Source: Epichloe hybrida
Lineage: Eukaryota > Ascomycota > Sordariomycetes > Hypocreales > Clavicipitaceae
Direction: 5' to 3'
NCBI GenBank assembly: GCA_019022495.1
Contig: JAFEKR010000036.1
Location: 248,001-312,000, forward strand
DNA: 64,000 bases
In this document: positions 1 to 10,326 of the stretch, in pieces
How positions within the stretch are numbered: the stretch's first letter is position 1
Layout: each line of letters opens with the position of its first letter
Translations under genes and position numbers: made by a program
Notes under the pieces: model-generated
The model's database searches: none
Seen by the model: the letters and a program-made list of their open reading frames with translations, nothing else
Told to the model about the DNA's origin: nothing

Positions 1-291
1 GAGTTTGGGGGCCCCGATGCCGATGCTAGCAAACGGGGCGTGCAGGAGGAGATGCTCATTGCATGCCTAATGGAGAAGATCGGTCGGATCGTCCGAAAAT
101 GGGCACAAGGCGACCCAAGGAAAACACAGACCCCCCTAGGATTTCTCAGCCCCATCAACAAATGGGGAACTGGCCGATTCCTGCATGTCACAAAACGTCT
201 CCCTCCACACAATGATGCAGCCGCTCACAGCGCGTTCGCACATGCATGTTCCCTTCTTCGCAAGGTGACCAACCCAGCGTGCCAGCGTAGC
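1..291. other. GC-balanced flank downstream of POP7; possible partial upstream gene
   Basis: No recognisable product. Frame 1 on the plus strand is open from position 1 to the stop at 367-369, so the 3' end of a plus-strand gene running in from the left is possible. However, the deduced peptide shows no motif I recognise and its last part overlaps the POP7 3' coding end on the other strand. More likely this is POP7 3' UTR and intergenic sequence. Base composition is like POP7 and unlike the AT-rich block, and no RIP signature is seen. Confidence 0.4.
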
Positions 292-846
292 TCATTTCAA
301 CGAGATAAGCACCTCCAAGCAGCTCACGTTCCGGACCCTGCTCTCATCGGCGCCAGTTTCATCCTGTAGAACAACGTCGTCCACCGTCTTGATCGTCTTT
401 GTCCGCAAAGCCACATGGCAATCACCTTGCTGCTCGAACCAGCTCGCCAGACTGAGCGTCTTCTCGATGGCCTTCCCCGTGCCCATCACCGTGACGACCA
501 GAGGTCGATGGCCCTCGCTCGCAGTGTTGGTGCTCCGCTTGAGCGCCTCCACGCGTGAATGGAGAGAGGCGTTCTTCGGAGCGGGAGCGGCGCGAAGAGA
601 GCGAGTGAGTAGTTTGCGGACGCGCCTGACGGCGGAGATGAAGGGGGTTTTGGACGAGATGTAGATGGTGGGGGATCTGGATGACGATGAGAGCTGGGGT
701 CTTGTGAGGGGGCGTTTTTGGACATGTGCGCCTGTTTCCCGGCCGTGTTAGTTGTACGTCCTATCTTCATGGTTGTGTCGTTAGGAAATACCTTTTGGGA
801 TGGGGGCAAGTTTGTCTTGCTCGCGAGGTGAGTGCGAGTTGGCCAT
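292..846 (-). CDS. POP7: POP7-like subunit of RNase P / RNase MRP (Alba-type), two exons
   Basis: Exon 1 runs 846 to 792, the intron 791 to 732 (60 nt, GTATTT donor, CTAAC branch motif, CAG acceptor), and exon 2 731 to 292, stop TGA at 294-292. The phase is consistent and gives 164 residues. Landmarks: a start-proximal PKGAHVQKRPL segment (18-27) typical of fungal Pop7, IYISSKTPFISAVRRVRKLL at 41-60, the Alba-fold GTGKAIEKTL at 102-111, and a C-terminal VRNVSCLEVLISLK strand. In yeast Pop7 pairs with Pop6 on the P3 domain of RNase P and MRP RNA, acting in tRNA 5' and rRNA processing in the nucleus and nucleolus. I chose the ATG at 846-844 because it directly precedes the conserved N-terminus; the frame also stays open upstream to 1086, which I read as 5' UTR. 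The gene looks intact, with no RIP-type stops. It is somewhat longer than the yeast protein (about 140 residues). Confidence 0.88.
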
Positions 847-1312
847 GATGGTGGCACGGAAATAGCTCTGTTGGGTATATCTTGGGCTGCCTTGTAATTT
901 TGGCGGATTGGATCTTTCAATGTGCGTCGAAGCTGGTGGTGGCACGCAGAACACTAAAACAATTGAAAAATCGTCAGGAGTAGAATTGGTTGATGAACTT
1001 GGAGGGTCCGAGGATCCATCCAAGTCGTGGAAGGGTTTCGTGGTGGGGTCGAAATCCCAGCGAATGAGCGTAGTGCTGCTTTTCATACTTTTTTCAATTC
1101 AATGCAATGGCGCGTGTCTGTCTTCGCCGCGATCAGCTGTTCTTGTATATTTTCCTACACGTTTCTGTCTCGTGTTTCTCTATTCTTTTAATATCCTCTT
1201 ATATTCTACTCCGTATATAGTTCTTATTAGCAAAGCTCCCCCTGGATAAGACAGCATAGTCAAAAGTACTGGCTGCCGCCACCACCGCGCGACGTCCACC
1301 AAACACCTCAAC
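847..1312. other. POP7 upstream region, no further gene seen
   Basis: This is the 5' flank of POP7, still GC-balanced to about 1130, then becoming pyrimidine- and AT-rich. Open frames exist on both strands (plus 908-1249; minus extending POP7 exon 1 upstream to 1086), but neither peptide shows a known domain. Normal composition ends abruptly near 1312, where transposon sequence starts. Confidence 0.5.
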
Positions 1313-1517
1313 GTATTTTTTTCGTGCTAAAATGTAGTAAAATGTAGTTTTTCTAATTTGCAGCCTAAGTACCCACTTTTATATATAACTACACTATAGT
1401 TTTTAGGTTATCTATCTAAAAATCAAAGTTGTATATCTCTATATATTTTCTAAGATTAGATATGAATTATTTGTTCGAAAAAAAAAACTACAAGATGTAG
1501 TGTAGTGCAAAGCTCTG
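1313..1517 (+). mobile_element. Truncated hAT-type MITE (right half)
   Basis: This matches the right half of the intact 410-bp MITE at 54912-55321 (corresponding to about 55104-55321), including the terminal GCAAAGCTCTG. The left half is missing, so no terminal inverted repeat or TSD can be checked on that side. About 12 bp around the GACCCACC motif are deleted relative to the intact copy. It marks the exact junction between the POP7 region and the AT-rich block. Confidence 0.8.
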
Positions 1518-1760
1518 CCTAGTGTTAGGTAGGGGTGTAGATGGATGATAAATAATTAGAGAAGAAAGTGCATAACTAGGCTAGGTAGCTTACGTTAGGC
1601 TCACAGGGCAGGTGTAGGTCTCCACACTAGGCCTTAGGGGTTCGTAATTGGTTAGATTATCTCAGAGACCACGGAGGTCCGGGCCTAATCTCTTGGAAGG
1701 TTGTGTACTAGCGAGACCCAAAAAGTAGCTTGGGGCGAGCCTCTAGAAGGGAAGGGATAG
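1518..1760. repeat. Moderately GC segment flanked by LTR-end fragments
   Basis: The segment begins with TGTTAGGTAGGGGTGTAGAT at 1522, nearly the same as the start of the LTR-like unit at 1761 (TGTCAGGTAGGGGTGTAGAT), so two LTR starts lie 239 bp apart in direct orientation. The sequence between them (about 1560-1760) is only lightly RIP-mutated and resembles nothing else in the window. No coding potential was recognised. Confidence 0.45.
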
Positions 1761-1941
1761 TGTCAGGTAGGGGTGTAGATAGATGATAAAAAGTATTCCA
1801 TTCGATTAATTAGAGGTGCAGACAGCAGCTGACTTTTATACCTAAAAGGTACATAATGCGCTATAGTAATAACTAGTTTATAAAGGTACTTCTAATATAT
1901 TTATCTTTACTAATATCTTATAATAGGTTTTATCCTAGTTG
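1761..1941 (-). repeat. LTR copy (181 bp) matching the relic H LTR
   Basis: This is colinear, in reverse complement, with the 181-bp LTR at 59217-59397 and has the same length. It begins TGTCAGG and ends CCTAGTTG where the other copy has CCTAGTCA. It contains the shared stretch TTTTATACCTAAAAGGTA. No clear TSD was found, and no PBS or polypurine tract adjoins it, so it is a solo or broken LTR. Confidence 0.6.
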
Positions 1942-2015
1942 TTACGTGGCAAAACTAGCTCGGCCACTCTTAGCAAGGACAAGGACAAAGTTAGCATTAT
2001 AGTTAGGAGAATTAA
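1942..2015. other. Short host segment left of element A
   Basis: This is lightly RIPed sequence between the LTR copy and copia A. Its last five bases (2011-2015, ATTAA) are the left target-site duplication of A. Confidence 0.45.
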
Positions 2016-2277
2016 TGTTGGTTACACTAAGGTGCCTGCGCAGGTAATAGGATAACCCCGTAATATTAAAGTCAATGATAGTTAGATAATTAGCGAGGAA
2101 AGAGGGAGAAGAGAGGGAAAGTCTAGATGCTAGGAAAGTAAGCGAAATCCGTATATAAGGCAAAAGAGGGGGTAGCAAATTAATATAGCTAATTACATCA
2201 CGTGCATCGCGCTAGACCTACACTTTAGTCTAGTCTTTAGCTATAATTAAACTAATAAAGATCCGAAGGAATTAACA
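2016..2277 (-). repeat. 3' LTR of copia A
   Basis: TG...CA ends, 262 bp. The outer (left) part, beginning TGTTGGTTACACTAAGGTGC, retains CpA and GpG contexts, while the inner part near 2230-2277 is more AT-rich than the same part of the other LTR. Confidence 0.88.
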
Positions 2278-5200
2278 CTAGTAATCTCTCTTTTTCCTTT
2301 GTAGCTAAAAAGCTTAAAAACGTAATAAAAATCAGATTAAAGAAAAGTATATATAAGTAAATCCCTTAATAAGAATCTACTACCTTAATTAGCTATTATG
2401 GCATTAGTTAATTAAATTAATCTGTTAGTCCTTGCCTAAGCCCTTATTCCCTAATATTATAGGTCTCTTTACCTATCCTTTAATATAAATTATTAATTTG
2501 TTTAAATTAATTAAAAAGAAAAGTAATAAATTTGGTAATAATTTAGTTATTATATCTGCTAGATTATCATTACTATTAATCCACCTAACTTCGTAGATCT
2601 CATGCCTTTTATATAATTAACAAAGAGCTATAATATTAATTATTAGTCTTTTCTCCTTTATAGTTCCTAGCTTTATAAGGTATTTATATAATAAAAAAGA
2701 GTTAGTATAGAGAATTATAAGGATCCGAGGCATCTTTAATTAATTTGTAATTTAATAAAGAGTTATAGAAATTACATAGGTAATATCTACGCCTTAAACT
2801 ATTATATATAACTTAGAGGTAAGCGCGCTATAAGTAACTCGCTTACTCTTTATTAAGCTATATATAATAATATTACCTTTTATAATAAAGGTATTATTAT
2901 CTTATATTATCTCGTTACTAATCACAATCACGTATCTAATCTATAAGCTTAAATCCTTATTATTAGTAAGTAATCTATTTATAAACATAAAAAGCTTCGC
3001 CTCCTTAAGGACTAAAGGGATGTATTATAGTCTATATTATTAATTCTTAATCTACTATTTAAGGCGTTTATTAAGATATATAATATCTTTAGTAAAGGGT
3101 TCTTAGTATTAAGCTATAATTAATAAGTTATAAGAAGCTTCTAGTTAACATATAGTTATAATATAGCTTCCTTAGGCTTATTATTCCACGTAATCTTACT
3201 TTACTATTAGGAATTAAGGATTAACTTCCTTAATCTTCTAACTTTAGCCCTTCTAGGTTAAGATTAATAAATTATTAGTGTTTTAGGTTAAGATGTAACT
3301 ATTAAAGATAAGGGAATTCTTAGTGGTTAATCATTGCTTTTCTTTAGCTATAAAGTTAGCTTTCTAAAGCTCTTTCTCTTCTTTTTAAAAGAAGTTATTA
3401 TTACTTAGGCCTAATATATTATTAGTTTACATTCTAATAATACTAAAGAGGTTCTTATTATTTAGGGTAGTAACTAATAAGCAAGGATTATAAGTTAAGG
3501 TTATTATATTAAGGTTATCCCTGTGGTAATAGAAATACGTTACTTACTAGTAGGTTCTAGCCTTTGTAATCCCATATAGAGGTTTAATTAATTCAATTAT
3601 AGTCCCTTCTAGGAAGAGGTATGCAATTTACTTTAGGATTCTTATAATAATTAGCCTTATTAACACAGTCAATGACCCCAAAAAAAATTAAAAATCAATT
3701 AGCCTTATTAGTATTCTTATAATAATTAGCCTTATTAGTATTATATATAATTAAGTGTAGGCTTACGTAATATCGCAAATCCAAAGGTAAATACCTTTTT
3801 TTCTTAATAACAAAGCAATAGCTACAATTAGTTATTAGCTCACTTATTATATTATTAGCAATTATGTTAGGATGAATTCCTTTCCTTTATTATTATAGCC
3901 TTGTATAATAAGGCAGGATTTCTTATATAGTAAGTCTATTCCTTTACCTTTAATCTCTTTAACTATATAATAATTAAAGATTCTATAACCTCTATACTTC
4001 ACTAGGTTAAACCTAATAAATTTAAACATATTATAAGCCTATAAAGTATTAATTTTAGCTTAATTAAATTACTTAAAGGGTTTTCCTAAGGTTATAATCC
4101 TTTCTTCTTAGCAAAGCTAAAGAGTAAGGTTCTAATTAGCCTCTTCCTTTACTATAAGAAATACTATACTTAGTATCCCTCTAGCTATAACCTCTTAAAT
4201 AAAGGCCTCCTCCTAGTCTTTATTTATAAGTATATAAAGCTAAATTAGGCTAGCGTCTTTCTTAGGGCTATAAGGTTTTCTTTTCCTTACTTTCATTTCT
4301 TTAGGGTAAGGTAATAAGTCTTTAACTTAATAGCTTTCCCTTAGGGCTACTTAGGCTTTATAAGCCTTTTCTTTAGACTTTTTTATACTTATAAATTAAA
4401 CTATAAGGGCCTTTCTTAGTCTCCCTTACCTTCTCCTAGCTAGTACTTCTAGCTCTTTACCTTCTTTTATTAAAGAATCTCTCTTATTAGTAGTAATTAG
4501 TTATATAGTTACTTCTTTCTCTATATTACTAGGCTTTATCTCTTACTACTCTAGTAAATTATAAGGCTTAATCTCCTATTACTTTAGTCCCTTTATAATA
4601 TATAAGTCTTTATAATAAGGCTTTACTACTATGAAGCAAAACTTTACTAGGCTATCAGGTATATTAATAGTATAGGTTTCTTTATTAGTAGTAAGTAGCT
4701 TATAAGGGCTATACTAGCTACCCTTCTCTCTCTATATATATATATTAGCTTACAAAGGTAGCTAATATATAAGCGCTATATTAGGACTATTCTAGGCTCT
4801 AAGGGTATTATAAACTTACTATAAAGCTAGATAATATTAGACTTTATTAGTTACTTTGCGAATTACCTTAGCATATTAAATAATAGAGATGCTTAGGGGT
4901 AACTTATCTATTATTTATAAGTAGCCTCTAAAGACTAGTATAATTAGGATAATTCTATTTAGGCTTATAAAGTTATTAATAGCTTTAATAGCTATTTAAA
5001 GATATTACTCTAGCGTAAGTTTTATTCTAATTAAGTCTATAATAATATTATAGGCTTAGCATAAAGGTCTATAATATTTCTTAACCTTTCTAATACTATT
5101 ATAGGCTTTAATTAGTATCTTATTAGTCTTAATTAATATTAATTAAGCATAATACTTAAATTTAGCAGAAGTAAAGTTATTACTAGCATTATGTATAATC

Positions 5201-6434
5201 TAATCTAGAGGTCTAAGATAAGTATTAATCTAATATTTACAGATAGCATTCTAAATGTCTTAAGCCTTTTACTTCTTTAGATTAAGGAATTAGGTTACCT
5301 AGAATAAGGTTACTAAATTAATAATATAAAGTACTAGTTAGCTATTAATTTACACAATATTAATAATAATCTTATAGTTAAATTCATGATTATCCTTAAT
5401 CATGAATTTGAATTAGCTAGGGGCCTTGCTATATATTTAGTAATAGTAGCAAACTTTAGTTAATTTCTTAATTACCTAGTGTTTAACTTTATAACTAGCT
5501 TAGTGTAAGATCTTTATAAGCTATTAAACAGAAGGATAACTAAGCTAATAATATAATTAATAAATATCTTGTTCTGAAAGGTAGAAGGCAACTATTTCTC
5601 TTACCTTTAGTAACTACTAAGGATATCCCTATTATTATATAATAGGTATAGTCTTATTACCTTAGATAAGTATATTAGTAAGGTTATTAATCTTAACTTA
5701 TATCTTATCTATATTAGTAATTAAGAAGAGAAAAGGGGTAGCTATATTAAGAATATAAAATTTAACCTCTCTAAGTTCTATAAGCACATAAAGGATGCCT
5801 TTTATAACTACTAATCTAGCGCTAAATATAATAATTTAGGGCTTATAAGGGATTACCTTTAATAAAGGTATTAATCTTAGTAAAGCCTTTACTTATACCT
5901 CTCCTACACTTAACTTCCCTATAGCACTAGTATTAGGTAAGATTTCTCTAAAGACCTCTTTAAAATATTATTCTTTAGAGATATAGTAAATTAAGCCTTT
6001 ATTATACTCTTATAGCTTATAAAGCTCTTATTTAAGGAATATATATTAAAAAGCTTAATTATATAAGGTCATAAGAATATTAATATTAGTAGCGTTATAA
6101 TTAGTCTGTAGTCTAGAGTAAAAGAATTATATAATACTTAGATATGCTATTAATAGTAGCTTCTTTATATTATTATTATTATCTTTAGCTTCTATATAAG
6201 CTATAAGATATACTTCCTAATTCTAACCTAAGCCTTTATTAGGCTTATTATTATCCTACCCTTTATAGAAGGTAAGAAATACCTAGAATCTCTTCTTTAA
6301 AGGGGGTATATAATATATTTTACTAGCTTACTTGTAGTCTTTCTCTTTTTAGTATTCTTTAGTAAAGTAATTAGAAGACTAGTAGCTACTCTTACTATAT
6401 ATAAAGCAGCGCTTAGTGCCTAGCCTAGGGCTTT

Positions 6435-6844
6435 CAGAGCTTTGTACTACACTACATCCTGTAGTTTTTTTTTTTCTAACAAATAATTCATATCTAATCT
6501 TAGAAAATAAATAGAGATATAAAACTTTGATTTTTAAATAGATAACTTTAAAACTACAGTGTAGTCATATATGAAAGTGGGTCTAAAAGTGGGTCCTTGG
6601 GCCACAAATTGGAAAAACTACATTTTACTACATTTTAGTACTAAAAAAATACTACAAATGTAGTATTTGTGATTTGTGGAGCGAGGGCCCACTTTTAGAC
6701 CCACCTATATATATAGTATTTTTCTAAGAATTTTCCTCTATAAGATCACGTGATTTTTAGGATAATAACTTTAATTATAAGCCAGATATAAAAATAAATA
6801 GAAATACTACAAGAAATACTACACTACACGAGTGCAAAGCTCTG
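6435..6844 (-). mobile_element. Intact 410-bp hAT-type MITE inside copia A
   Basis: It begins CAGAGCTTTGTACTACACTA and ends with the inverse CAAAGCTCTG, and is flanked by the perfect 8-bp duplication AGGGCTTT (6427-6434 and 6845-6852). It is the same length as the copy at 54912-55321 and in opposite orientation. It has no coding capacity. The 8-bp TSD and CAGAGC termini place it with the hAT elements in this window. It is far less RIP-mutated than the surrounding copia sequence. Confidence 0.93.
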
Positions 6845-7602
6845 AGGGCTTTACTTATAATAGTTCCCTTTACTATAGGATTATTATCTATACTAATAAT
6901 TAGTAAATATAGCCTCTAGAGGGTTTTCTTATTAGTACTAAAGGTATTAGGAGAATTTCTTATTTAATTCTATAATAGTAATTACCTTACGGAGGTCTCT
7001 AGTAAGACTTTTAAAGCTTATAGAGTGTATATATTCTACTATCTAACATTTAGGCACACTAGCTATAGTATTTAATACTTACTTATAAAGTTTAGTATTT
7101 ACTATTTTAGTAAGGTATAGGCCTTTATAAATTTTCTTAAGGGTTAATAATATAATCTTAAGATAATTAAGCTTGCTTTTATTAAGGTTTTTCTTAATTA
7201 TATTCTTTAGTATTATACTACTTTACTTATAGTAATAGAATTACTAGTTACTTTTTATCTTAAAGTATTAATAAATATAAGTAATTATCTCTTTATAAGA
7301 ATAGTTATTCCTAAAGAGGTAATTAAGGTAGTATTATTTAGTATTACTTATTAATATAATTAGGAAAGCCTTCTAATAATATGTTTAAGGAAGGTTAATT
7401 CTATTATACTTATTTTTAAAGAGTATAATCTTTAGCATTAAGAAGTTATATAGCTTTTTACTATAGTAATCACTATCCTTATATATCTTTATAAGCTCCA
7501 AGATCTTCTTTATAATCTAGTCTTTAAAGGGGAATTACTATCAAGGCATAATTTGTTATAAATAATAGTTTACTAGTTATTCTTAATAATAATTATCTAG
7601 TT

Positions 7603-8115
7603 TGTCGGGGAAAAACAACCACCCCAAAACAACGGAAAAGAGGGATCTGATGATAATGATGATGATGACGAAAATGACGATATTGACGGTATTGACGAAT
7701 TCGATGATATCAGTAATTGAACCTAGATATCGGGATCTAGGTCTGCGATATTTGCGATCCATCGCGAGGATCAAAGCTAGAAAAGCTGCCTAGCTAGGCA
7801 GCTAGATAATCTCGGATAATCTCAAAATAATTCCATAATCTTCTTAGGTAAACATAGGTAAAAACACGATTTGAACAATCCAAGCCAAAGGCATCAAAGG
7901 GAGAGTTGATTTTCTATGAAAGGGAGGGAATCTAGGGTTTTTATCTAGCTAGGGGGTCAGGGGCTAGGCCGGATCCAATGTGGTTGAATTGATCCGACAA
8001 TCCGATAGATCCGAGGTTGAAGGGGCTAGAGGTCTCGAGGGATCCGATAGATCCGAGGTCCAAGGGGCTAGAGGTCTTGTGAGAGGTCTCTAGGGGTTAT
8101 ATTCCTAGCCACACA
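7603..8115. mobile_element. Un-RIPed 513-bp insertion in copia A, likely a solo LTR
   Basis: This GC-richer block interrupts A where element B is continuous. It starts TGTCGGGG and ends CACACA, as an LTR would, and is flanked by CTAG on both sides (7597-7600 and 8116-8119), though two extra T bases at 7601-7602 make the left edge uncertain. Inside are a perfect 20-bp palindrome (7784-7803, AGCTGCCTAGCTAGGCAGCT) and a 42-bp-period tandem repeat (8001-8077) with TCCGATAGATCCGAGG in each unit. Short open frames across 7583-7793 on both strands do not look like genes. No full element with this LTR is in the window. Confidence 0.6.
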
Positions 8116-9430
8116 CTAGGTAAAGCTATTAATATTAAGGCTCTAGGGGTTTAGAAGATTATAGTCTTTCTTATAATCTTTCCTATAACTAAAGAGGTAT
8201 TAAGGTTTAATAAAGCACTTCCTTAAGTAATACTAGGATTAAATATCCTAGGCCTTGCCTAATAAGAACGCTATAATCTTATAGAGAATTATATAATTCT
8301 CTAATAACTTCCTTAGTTACCCTTTTAAAAGTATCTTTAGACTAGCCTTTAAAGTCTTCTTAGAATAATTCCTATAGGTTATTATCTCTCTAACCTTAAT
8401 GCTTACTAAGGTTAATAAATCTTATAATTTAGTTATTAAGCTTAAGCTACATAGTAGTCTCTAGATCTAGCTTAATAAATTCTTTCTAGTTATATAAGAA
8501 GTTATAAGTAAGCTATTAAAGGCATAAGGGTAACTTATGCTCTTAGGGTCTTTTAGGGGTGATAATTAAAGCCTTACTATTACTAGTAGCCCTTTCTCTT
8601 ATAAAAGGTCTAGATTCCTCTACTATCTTTAACTATAAAAGAAACGTTTAAGTTATTATTCTTTATTACTAATTAAGCTCCTGTTTTTATTACCTATTAC
8701 TAGTCTTCTTTTGCATTTTAGGAGCGTTATTACTCTAATAAAATTAGAAGATTATAAAGATAAGGAAAAGTAACATAAGAAAAAGTAGTAAAAGTAGCAA
8801 TAGGAACAAATTAATAAGGATAAATAAAGTAATAGAAGTGCTAAAAGTAGCTCAAGGTAATAAGAAAATAACAAGGAAATAATAGGAATTACTACTTCCT
8901 ATTTTTTATAAAAAGAAAGGAAGGAGGTAATCTCTCTTTCTTACTAATAAGCATAGGGTAAATAGCACTAAGAGTAAAGAGGGTAAGAAATAAGTAGTAA
9001 ATACTTATAGGGAGAGATTAAGGGTCTATTAGGAGAAGGGAATATTTATAAAGAAGTTATAAATATATTAGCTAGCTTAGCTAAGGTTATTTAACATTAG
9101 GTTTAAAATAAATACCTCATAGTAATAGATTCGGTTATTTAGTTAGTTTTCTTATAATAGATAATAGAATTAATAATTAATAATAATATCCTAGATAAAT
9201 ATAATAAAGTTATATCCCTTAGCCTAAGGGTTTATAAATTAATTCCTTAGAAGCCTAATAAGCCTATAGCTAGGATTCTAGTCTTTTCCTTTAGCACACC
9301 TATATAATTATATCTCTCTATTATAATAACTATTATAGTATAATAAGGGGTAGTGGTAGTGGTATCTATAAAAATATCTCTTCTTATAATACCTAGCTTA
9401 TTTATAGTTATAAAGTTAACTACTAATTAG

Positions 9431-9692
9431 TATTAGTTACACTAAGGTGCTTGCGTAGGTAATAGGATAATCCTATAATATTAAAGTTAATAATAGTTAG
9501 ATAATTAGCTAGGAAAGAGGGAGAAGAGAGGGAAAGTCTAGATACTAGGAAAGTAAGTAAAATCCGTATGTAGGGCAAAAGAGGGGGTAGCGAATTAATG
9601 TAACTAATCGCATTGCGTGCATTGCGCTAGACCCACACTTTAGTCTAGTCTTTGGCCACGATTAAACCGATGAAGATCCGAAGGAATCAACA
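9431..9692 (-). repeat. 5' LTR of copia A
   Basis: 262 bp. Its inner start is mutated from TG to TA (TATTAGTTACAC), while the outer end keeps CAATCAACA-like contexts (GAAGGAATCAACA). It is followed on the right by the TSD ATTAA. Confidence 0.88.
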
Positions 9693-9697
9693 ATTAA

Positions 9698-10031
9698 TTT
9701 ACTTCTAATATTATAACCTACACCTAATAGTAGCTTTTATAAGTAAACTTAGTATAACTTATAACCTTACGAATCTATTAGCCTCTCTAATAGATTTAAC
9801 CTAATAATATACATAGCTAGCATATAATAAGTAGTAGTAATTAGAGATTCTTTTATTACATACCTCTAGTAAACTAAATATAATATTTATATATCTAAAA
9901 CTAACTATCTATAGTATAAATACTAGTAATAACTAAATACTTTCCTAGTTACTAAGAGCAAATTATACCTTATTTACTAGTTCTAGACTTTTAATAATAT
10001 AAATCTAGATTTTAAATATTAAAAGTAAAAG
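9698..10031. other. Segment of host relic F between elements A and C
   Basis: AT-rich, RIP-degenerate sequence with no gene. Its right end, AAAAG (10027-10031), is the left target-site duplication of copia C, so it was contiguous with 18400 before C inserted. Confidence 0.55.
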
Positions 10032-10326
10032 TGTTAGAACGCGCATGATATTAACAAGGCTACGCGCCTCTGATTGGCTGGGCGCGTTGCATCGCGGACC
10101 CACATATCTGGCCTAACCGCGCCACGGTTAGCATTAGCACATGTAGCCTCTTCGCTAATAACCCTAATTAAGGCCCCTTTTCCTATAATAAATAGTATAC
10201 CCTCTTTACTTCTATTTAATCCCTCTTTTACTTGCTTTAATAAACTAGAATATAAAATATTTATGTATACTTTAGTTTACCCTAAAAACCCTATGTATAA
10301 GTTACTAGTATCCTATAGTACTAATA
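10032..10326 (+). repeat. 5' LTR of copia C
   Basis: Starts TGTTAGAACGCGCATG with GC-rich, un-RIPed outer sequence. It contains the inverted repeat CTAACCG/CGGTTAG at about 10113-10131, conserved in the other LTR. The inner end is mutated (final CA to TA). An 86-codon open frame (10074-10334) has a homologous open frame in the other LTR but looks incidental. Confidence 0.88.

Larger units (their letters stand above)
2278..9430 (-). pseudogene. RIP-broken copia gag-pol of element A
   Basis: Reading on the minus strand, gag lies at the right (roughly 9400-8130), then protease and integrase, reverse transcriptase, and RNase H near 3000-2700. The RNase H start can be read as LFMFINRLLTNNKD, against LFVFVDGSLANNKD in element B. 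No frame is open for long. Stops are almost all TAA or TAG and fit CAA, CAG or TGG codons altered by RIP. Domain borders come from alignment by eye with B. A gag-pol polyprotein of this family would be a virus-like-particle protein plus polymerase; this copy cannot encode one. Confidence 0.8.
2016..9692 (-). mobile_element. Ty1/copia LTR retrotransposon A, RIP-degenerate
   Basis: It is bounded by two 262-bp LTRs (2016-2277 and 9431-9692) and a perfect 5-bp TSD, ATTAA (2011-2015 and 9693-9697). The orientation is minus: its LTRs and interior are reverse complements of element B, a pyrimidine tract at 2284-2298 is the polypurine tract on the minus strand, and the CTAATTAGTAGTTA motif follows the 5' LTR at 9430-9417. 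It has two internal insertions, a MITE (6435-6844) and an un-RIPed unit (7603-8115). Removing these leaves about 6.74 kb, matching B at 6.75 kb. Confidence 0.9.

Noticed and set aside
40..1249. Open frames 40-369, 389-664 and 908-1249 on plus, and 486-920 on minus
   Set aside because: They overlap POP7 on the other strand or in another frame, or its upstream region, and show no recognisable product.
1942..2178. 78-codon minus-strand open frame
   Set aside because: It spans the junction into the LTR of copia A, with no recognisable protein.
7583..7793. Overlapping open frames on both strands in the 513-bp insertion
   Set aside because: Low-complexity acidic or isoleucine-rich peptides from a GATGATGA-type repeat; neither has a domain.
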